This document shows positions 6,495-10,291 of a DNA stretch of 10,291 nucleotides, one piece after another. This DNA is from an uncultured Bacteroidales bacterium. GTDB taxonomy: Bacteria; Bacteroidota; Bacteroidia; Bacteroidales; UBA932. The first letter of the stretch is position 1. Each line of letters opens with the position of its first letter. The position numbers were made by a program, and so were the translations under genes. The stretch covers positions 1 to 10,291 of the forward strand of contig CALADR010000308.1 in NCBI GenBank assembly GCA_937890845.1. The letters are read 5' to 3'. Under the pieces are notes generated by a model. That model ran no database searches. It was not told where the DNA came from and worked only from the letters and a program-made list of their open reading frames with translations.

Positions 6495-6502
6495 TATCTT
6501 TG
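6495..6502 (+). promoter_or_regulatory. -7 box of the SpoU methyltransferase gene
   Basis: TATCTTTG, exact to TAnnTTTG, ends 7 nt before the ATG at 6510. A weak -33 candidate (TTG at 6477-6479) has a short 15-nt spacer. As at recJ, the mRNA would begin very close to the start codon. The position also argues that the ATG at 6510 is the real start and not an upstream in-frame codon. Confidence 0.65.
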
Positions 6503-6509
6503 CAGGATT

Positions 6510-7337
6510 ATGAGGACAGAAATTATCACATCAGCACAGAATCCTAAAATCAAGGAGCTTCTGGCCCTGCAGGAGAAATCCAGGCACAGGAGGGAGAAAG
6601 GAATTTTCGTAGTGGAGGGCCGCAGGGAGCTGGGGCACTGCATTGACGCAGGATATAATGTAAAGACGTTATTTATATGCCGCGAAATAATTCCGGAGGC
6701 GGACTTAAATGAGATTCTCGGGAAAATTGGGAAGCAGGCAGGGGCGGAACGGCTAACAGTAGCGGAAGTTCCTGCACAGTTGTATGAAAAAGTGGCATAC
6801 AGAGGCGGGACTGAAGGGATAATTGCAGAGATGATGTGCAGAGATACTGCGCTTGAGGATATAAACCTGTCTGAAAATCCTCTGATAATGGTGCTGGAAA
6901 GTGTGGAGAAACCCGGCAACCTCGGAGCCGTGCTCCGCAGCGCCGATGCGGCAGGTGCCGATGCTGTGATAATCTGCGATCCGCTCACTGACCTTTACAA
7001 CCCGAACCTCATCCGGTCCAGCATCGGCGCTGTCTTTTCAAGACAGGTTGCTGCCGCTTCATCCGCCGAGACAATAGCATGGCTCAAAGCGCATGACATA
7101 AAAATTCTTACCGCCCAGCTGCAGGACTCCAAGCCTTACTATGACCGCGACATGCGCGGCGGGGTGGCCATCGTGATGGGCACTGAGGCCACAGGCCTCT
7201 CGGATGTCTGGAGGACAGCCGCCGACGCACACATCATGATACCTATGCTAGGCCGCCTGGACTCTCTCAATGTATCGGTTTCCGCTGCAATCCTGCTTTA
7301 CGAAGCCGTACGCCAGCGCCAGACAGTGCAAAAGTAG
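6510..7337 (+). CDS. TrmH/SpoU-family RNA 2'-O-methyltransferase
   Basis: The protein uses S-adenosylmethionine to methylate a ribose 2'-OH in rRNA or tRNA. From the ATG at 6510 it has 275 residues. An N-terminal L30e-like substrate-binding region (about 1-110) starts ITSAQNPKIKELLAL and contains GIFVVEGRREL at 31-41. The SPOUT knot follows with its three motifs: EKPGNLGAVLRSADAAGA at 133-150 (motif 1, with Asn and Arg), IVMGTEATGL at 221-230 (motif 2), and IPMLGRLDSLNVSVSAAILLYE at 244-265 (motif 3). The family includes RlmB and TsnR-like enzymes; the exact target nucleotide is unknown here. A frame extending upstream to 6435 would read through the promoter box, so the shorter start is preferred. 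aroE begins 21 bp downstream. Confidence 0.92.
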   Translation: MRTEIITSAQNPKIKELLALQEKSRHRREKGIFVVEGRRELGHCIDAGYNVKTLFICREIIPEADLNEILGKIGKQAGAERLTVAEVPAQLYEKVAYRGGTEGIIAEMMCRDTALEDINLSENPLIMVLESVEKPGNLGAVLRSADAAGADAVIICDPLTDLYNPNLIRSSIGAVFSRQVAAASSAETIAWLKAHDIKILTAQLQDSKPYYDRDMRGGVAIVMGTEATGLSDVWRTAADAHIMIPMLGRLDSLNVSVSAAILLYEAVRQRQTVQK

Positions 7338-7358
7338 ATTTTCCGCTACGATTCAAGT

Positions 7359-8300
7359 ATGATAGAAGAGACAGACAACAAACGCTTCGGACTTATCGGA
7401 GACCCTATAACAGGATCTTTCAGTCCCGACCTTTTCAAGGCAGCATACAACGGGAAATATCCCTATGACCTCATACACGGAAGCGACTTCGAAACATCAT
7501 ACAGGAAATTCCTCGATTGCTATGCAGGAATAAATGTCACTGCCCCATTCAAAGAAAAAGCCATACTCAAGGCAGATATCACCGATCCGGCATGCAGGAA
7601 AATAGGGGCTGCAAACATTTTAGTCAAGACCAGAGATGGTATTGCCGCATACAACTCCGACTACACCGGAATCACTGTCAGCCTGCTCTCTGGAATTATC
7701 AGCCGTTACACTGGCGGACACGGAAATGCATGCCGGTCAGCAGGTAAAGCAGCATTGGACTTGTACCACTCTTCCACCCCTCTGGACAAAGAAATCCTGC
7801 GAATATACGGACGCAGGCCAAAAGTTCTTATAGTAGGATGCGGGGGAGCGGGGAAAGCAGCAGCCATAGCTGCAGGTGACCTGGGAATGGAAACTATACT
7901 TATGAACAGGACTGTTGAAAAGGCACAGTCAATAGCCTCCGCTCTGCCTGAATACTCATTCAAGATATCAGGGACAGATGATTTCAAGCTACTTTTCAAA
8001 AAAAGCGACATAATAATCTACACCATTCCAGAAAAAATAGATGCAATATCGGATCTTGAGCCGTCCGACTGGCAGGATAAAGGCGAGAAAGGAAAAATAA
8101 TCCTGGAGGCCAACTACAAAAAACCATCCTTCGACAATTCTGTATTAGATATGATGTCTGATGCATCACCTGATTCCATATATATATCCGGCAAGCAGTG
8201 GCTTCTCTATCAGGGAGCGGGCTACAGTATTATGACTGGAGAAACACCGGACATTGTGTCGATGGCAAAATTATTTCATTTCTATGAAATTAATGACTAA
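7359..8300 (+). CDS. aroE: Shikimate dehydrogenase, divergent and long
   Basis: AroE reduces 3-dehydroshikimate to shikimate with NADPH in aromatic amino acid synthesis. The 313-residue protein retains S20-F21-S22-P23 at the shikimate-binding loop, NVTAPFK at 59-65 with the catalytic Lys65, Asn86 and Asp101 (in NSD). It also has the nucleotide loop GCGGAGKAAA at 160-169 followed by NRT at 183-185 (an NADP-type signature), and Gln285. Divergence is clear: the usual His before the first Ser is Gly19, the usual 'NTDG' is NSDY, and the linker before the Rossmann domain (about 113-153) looks some 20 residues longer than in typical AroE. All core catalytic residues are kept, so shikimate dehydrogenase is likely, although a quinate/shikimate or AroE-like relative cannot be excluded. 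The 21-bp and 26-bp gaps to its neighbours suggest co-transcription. Confidence 0.85.
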   Translation: MIEETDNKRFGLIGDPITGSFSPDLFKAAYNGKYPYDLIHGSDFETSYRKFLDCYAGINVTAPFKEKAILKADITDPACRKIGAANILVKTRDGIAAYNSDYTGITVSLLSGIISRYTGGHGNACRSAGKAALDLYHSSTPLDKEILRIYGRRPKVLIVGCGGAGKAAAIAAGDLGMETILMNRTVEKAQSIASALPEYSFKISGTDDFKLLFKKSDIIIYTIPEKIDAISDLEPSDWQDKGEKGKIILEANYKKPSFDNSVLDMMSDASPDSIYISGKQWLLYQGAGYSIMTGETPDIVSMAKLFHFYEIND

Positions 8301-8326
8301 CTTGCGCTGTTAAAATATATGAAAAT

Positions 8327-8866
8327 ATGTCATTGAATAAAGTAATGCTGATCGGTAACGTAGGAAAAGATCCTGAGGTACGTTACCTTGAGAGTTCCGG
8401 TAATACAAAAGTAGCTACTTTTACTCTTGCCACCACTGAAAGGTACAAAGACAGAAACGGTGAAAACAGAGAGAATACGGAGTGGCACAATATCGTAGCT
8501 TGGAGAAATACAGCTGATGTCGTGGAAAGATTCGTAAGGAAAGGCACTCAAGTCTATATTGAAGGCCGCATCCGCACAAGATCATGGGATGACCAGAGCG
8601 GAAACAAACGCTACACTACCGAGATTATGGCAGACAACCTCCAGCTCCTCGGCAGAAAAGCCGACAACCCTGCCACACAGCCAGGAGGATATCAGGCTCC
8701 AGCCCAGAACGGAGGATATTCCGGCCAGGGCGGTTATGGAAATCAGGGCAGCTATCAGCAAAACACATATGGCGGATCAGCCTACGGACAGCCGGCACAG
8801 AACCAGCCGATAAATCAGGTGCCTGCCTCTGCAGACGATCTTCCGGAAGATGATCTTCCATTCTAA
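8327..8866 (+). CDS. ssb: Single-stranded DNA-binding protein
   Basis: SSB coats single-stranded DNA during replication and repair and recruits partners through its C-terminal tip. The 179-residue protein has the OB-fold at about 1-110, opening MSLNKVMLIGNVGKDPEVRY, with the conserved EWHNIVAW at 52-59 and GTQVYIEGRIRTRSW at 73-87. A Gly/Gln/Tyr/Asn-rich linker with repeated GGY units occupies about 115-160, and the acidic tip DDLPEDDLPF at 170-179 is the typical partner-binding end. RecJ, also in this window, is a known partner of the SSB tip in E. coli, though adjacency is not implied. The ATG at 8327 fits the family N-terminus. It lies 26 bp after aroE and 38 bp before purA, and no separate TAnnTTTG box is seen. 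Confidence 0.97.
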   Translation: MSLNKVMLIGNVGKDPEVRYLESSGNTKVATFTLATTERYKDRNGENRENTEWHNIVAWRNTADVVERFVRKGTQVYIEGRIRTRSWDDQSGNKRYTTEIMADNLQLLGRKADNPATQPGGYQAPAQNGGYSGQGGYGNQGSYQQNTYGGSAYGQPAQNQPINQVPASADDLPEDDLPF

Positions 8867-8904
8867 GAATTAAATAACAACTTTAATAATAAATACGGCT
8901 TGAA

Positions 8905-10161
8905 ATGTTAGACGTAGTATTGGGCCTTCAATGGGGAGACGAAGGCAAAGGTAAAATCGTGGATGTCCTTGCAGAACGCTATCCTGTTGTAGCCAGATTT
9001 CAGGGAGGTCCCAACGCAGGACACTCTCTTCATTTTGAAGGCAAAAGTTTTGTATTGAGGTCAATTCCATCGGGAATTTTCAGAAAAGATGCCATCAACA
9101 TTGTAGGAAACGGTGTCGTACTTGACCCGATAACATTCCGTCAGGAGTGCGAAAATATCGCAAAGACAGGCATTACAGTACAGGAAAGAATAGTGATTGC
9201 CAAAAAGGCTCACCTTATCCTTCCTACTCACAGACTTCTTGATGCAGCCAACGAGGCCGCAATGGGAAAAGGCAAAATCGGTTCGACACTTAAAGGTATC
9301 GGACCTACATATACTGACAAGGTAAGCCGTAACGGACTGCGTGTCGGTGATATCCTTGCACCGGATTTTAGCGAAAGATATGCAAAACTGAAAAACAGAC
9401 ACGTAAAGCAGTTGCAGCAGATGGGATTCGAATGCAATCCTGATGCTGAAGAGGCAGCATTCATGGAGGCAGTATCCTTCCTTAAGGAATTCAAACTTGT
9501 TGACTGCGAATACTTTATCAACGATGAGCTAAAAACAAAGTCAATCCTTGCAGAAGGCGCACAGGGCTCTATGCTTGACATTGACTACGGCTCATATCCT
9601 TTCGTGACATCTTCATCGACTGCCTGCGCAGGAGCCTGCATAGGTCTTGGTGTAGCACCGTCGCAGATAGGACATGTATATGGTATCTTCAAAGCATACT
9701 GTACCCGTGTAGGCAGCGGTCCTTTCCCTACAGAGCTTTTCGATGAGACCGGAGAAAGACTCAGAAAGATAGGAAACGAATTCGGAGCAGTGACAGGAAG
9801 GCCTCGCAGAACAGGATGGCTCGACCTGGTAGCTTTGAAATATGCAGTAATGCTCAGCGGAGTGACTGACCTTATAATGATGAAATCTGACTGCCTCGAT
9901 TCATTCGAGACTATTAAAGTATGTACATCATACAAGGTAGACGGAGAGGAAACTGCTCAGGTTCCTTTCGATACATACGCAGAAATAGAGCCTGTATATA
10001 CAGAGTTCAAAGGCTGGAATACAGATCTGACAGGCTGCCAGAAAGAAGAGGATCTGCCAGCAGAGTTCAAGAACTACATTGATTTTATGGAAAGCTACCT
10101 CGGTGTTCCTATCAAGATTATTTCTGTAGGTCCTGACCGCGACGCTACCATCTTCAGGTAG
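8905..10161 (+). CDS. purA: Adenylosuccinate synthetase
   Basis: PurA converts IMP, aspartate and GTP to adenylosuccinate, GDP and phosphate, the first committed step to AMP, in the cytoplasm. The 418-residue protein has QWGDEGKGK at 9-17 (P-loop, catalytic Asp12), GGPNAGHS at 34-41 (catalytic His40), STLKGIGPTY at 127-136, and EGAQGSMLDIDYGSYPFVTS at 217-236. GRPRRTGWLDL at 298-308 and SVGPDRDATI at 407-416 complete the set. Length is normal and no residue is missing. It is the last gene of the plus-strand run. No terminator hairpin lies within the 17 bp between its stop and the group II intron end, so its transcript must run into the intron in antisense unless it is processed there. Confidence 0.98.
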   Translation: MLDVVLGLQWGDEGKGKIVDVLAERYPVVARFQGGPNAGHSLHFEGKSFVLRSIPSGIFRKDAINIVGNGVVLDPITFRQECENIAKTGITVQERIVIAKKAHLILPTHRLLDAANEAAMGKGKIGSTLKGIGPTYTDKVSRNGLRVGDILAPDFSERYAKLKNRHVKQLQQMGFECNPDAEEAAFMEAVSFLKEFKLVDCEYFINDELKTKSILAEGAQGSMLDIDYGSYPFVTSSSTACAGACIGLGVAPSQIGHVYGIFKAYCTRVGSGPFPTELFDETGERLRKIGNEFGAVTGRPRRTGWLDLVALKYAVMLSGVTDLIMMKSDCLDSFETIKVCTSYKVDGEETAQVPFDTYAEIEPVYTEFKGWNTDLTGCQKEEDLPAEFKNYIDFMESYLGVPIKIISVGPDRDATIFR

Positions 10162-10181
10162 AAAAGCTAAAATATCAAATC

Positions 10182-10232
10182 GAGTAGGAGGAAAACGAAA
10201 GTATTCTTCCTACTTTCGTTTTCCGTCCTCTC
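10182..10232 (-). ncRNA. Group II intron domain 6 with bulged branch-point adenosine
   Basis: On the minus strand, 10190-10203 pairs perfectly with 10211-10224 (14 bp, 7-nt loop), then 10186-10189 with 10226-10229 and 10182-10184 with 10230-10232. Two bases are unpaired: 10225 (C in the RNA) and 10185 (A in the RNA). That A is the seventh base from the intron end at 10179, the classical branch-point position. Confidence 0.82.
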
Positions 10233-10236
10233 TCAC

Positions 10237-10271
10237 CACCACCGTACAAGCGGTTCCGCATACGGCGGTTC
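10237..10271 (-). ncRNA. Group II intron domain 5 (catalytic hairpin)
   Basis: On the minus strand, ACCGCCGTA (10269-10261) pairs with TACGGTGGT (10246-10238) over 9 positions with one G-U. The upper stem is GCG/CGC around a GAAC loop, with unpaired bases between the stems. The CGC in the lower stem corresponds to the catalytic triad of group IIC introns. The base of the upper stem shows a U-U mismatch where I would expect U-A, a possible variant or sign of decay. Confidence 0.82.
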
Positions 10272-10272
10272 T

Positions 10273-10291
10273 CTATTTTACGTGCAATCTG
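10273..10291 (-). CDS. Possible last codons of the intron-encoded reverse transcriptase
   Basis: On the minus strand the frame reads RLHVK then TAG (10275-10273), ending 1 nt before the predicted domain 5. Intron-encoded proteins of this type often end in a short 'LHV' plus basic/aromatic tail just before domain 5, so this fits in place and wording. Five residues are far too few for a firm call. Another frame is open through domains 5 and 6 to a TGA beyond the intron end, but it would be unusual. Confidence 0.4.

Larger units (their letters stand above)
10179..10291 (-). mobile_element. 3' end of a group II intron, probably group IIC (continues past window)
   Basis: Read on the minus strand, this stretch has the end of a group II intron: a domain 5 hairpin (10237-10271) with CCGCCG on its 5' strand, giving the CGC triad of group IIC introns instead of AGC. 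A GA-rich linker and a domain 6 hairpin (10182-10232) with a bulged A at 10185 follow. The sequence ends CCTACTCGAT at 10179. The wording of domain 5 and the 3' end closely match bacterial intron 3' ends that I know. It is antisense to purA, 17 bp past the purA stop. Only the last 113 bp are in the window, so activity cannot be judged. Confidence 0.85.

Noticed and set aside
6435..6509. N-terminal extension of the SpoU methyltransferase
   Set aside because: It includes the TATCTTTG promoter box and part of the divergent regulatory region. The family N-terminus (ITSAQNPKIK) begins right after the ATG at 6510.
10186..10229. Simple intrinsic terminator of purA
   Set aside because: The hairpin is strong but has no T-run after it on the plus strand. 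Its extra GAG/CTC pairs, bulged A seven bases from the CGAT end, and adjacent domain 5 fit intron domain 6 much better.
10176..10291. Minus-strand open frame running through the intron domains to a TGA past the intron end
   Set aside because: It translates through RNA structures that are conserved as structure, giving an Arg/Gly-rich sequence with no protein resemblance. The alternative frame ending RLHVK before domain 5 is more plausible.

Overview
The window looks like a chromosomal stretch of a Bacteroidota (most likely Bacteroidales) genome. Four things point that way. Several intergenic regions carry the Bacteroidetes -7 promoter box TAnnTTTG instead of a sigma70 TATAAT box. Most starts lack a strong Shine-Dalgarno sequence. 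There are short lipoproteins with Bacteroidetes-style signal peptides, one with a lysine-acidic surface-export motif after the lipid cysteine. There is also a DUF4491 protein, a family I know mainly from this phylum. I cannot name the genus.

Layout, left to right. On the minus strand lie the first codons of an unidentified gene (1-53), recJ (61-1794), a 35-bp hairpin (1855-1889), and two small lipoprotein genes (1916-2476 and 2504-2914), the upstream one with a BACON-like beta-sandwich. A 438-bp AT-rich gap (2915-3352) follows. On the plus strand are lysS (3353-4870) with a good intrinsic terminator, and a YgbA/PF11756-type nitrosative-stress gene (5035-5328) behind a promoter that overlaps an 18-bp palindrome. 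On the minus strand are a DUF4491 membrane protein (5375-5665) and a GNAT acetyltransferase (5825-6418). Divergent from the acetyltransferase is a plus-strand run with gaps of 21, 26 and 38 bp: a SpoU/TrmH RNA methyltransferase (6510-7337), a divergent shikimate dehydrogenase (7359-8300), ssb (8327-8866) and purA (8905-10161).

The right edge holds the least ordinary element. Starting 17 bp after the purA stop and running out of the window on the minus strand is the 3' end of a group II intron, probably group IIC. Domain 5 carries a CGC triad, domain 6 has a bulged branch-point A seven nucleotides from the 3' end, and what may be the last codons of the intron-encoded reverse transcriptase precede domain 5. 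The intron is antisense to purA.

Most genes are housekeeping: DNA repair and replication (recJ, ssb), translation and RNA modification (lysS, SpoU methyltransferase), the shikimate pathway and AMP synthesis (purA). They do not form one pathway. The parts most worth a second look are the intron, the palindrome at the YgbA-family promoter, the promoters placed 6-7 nt from start codons (possible leaderless mRNAs), and the lipoprotein pair.
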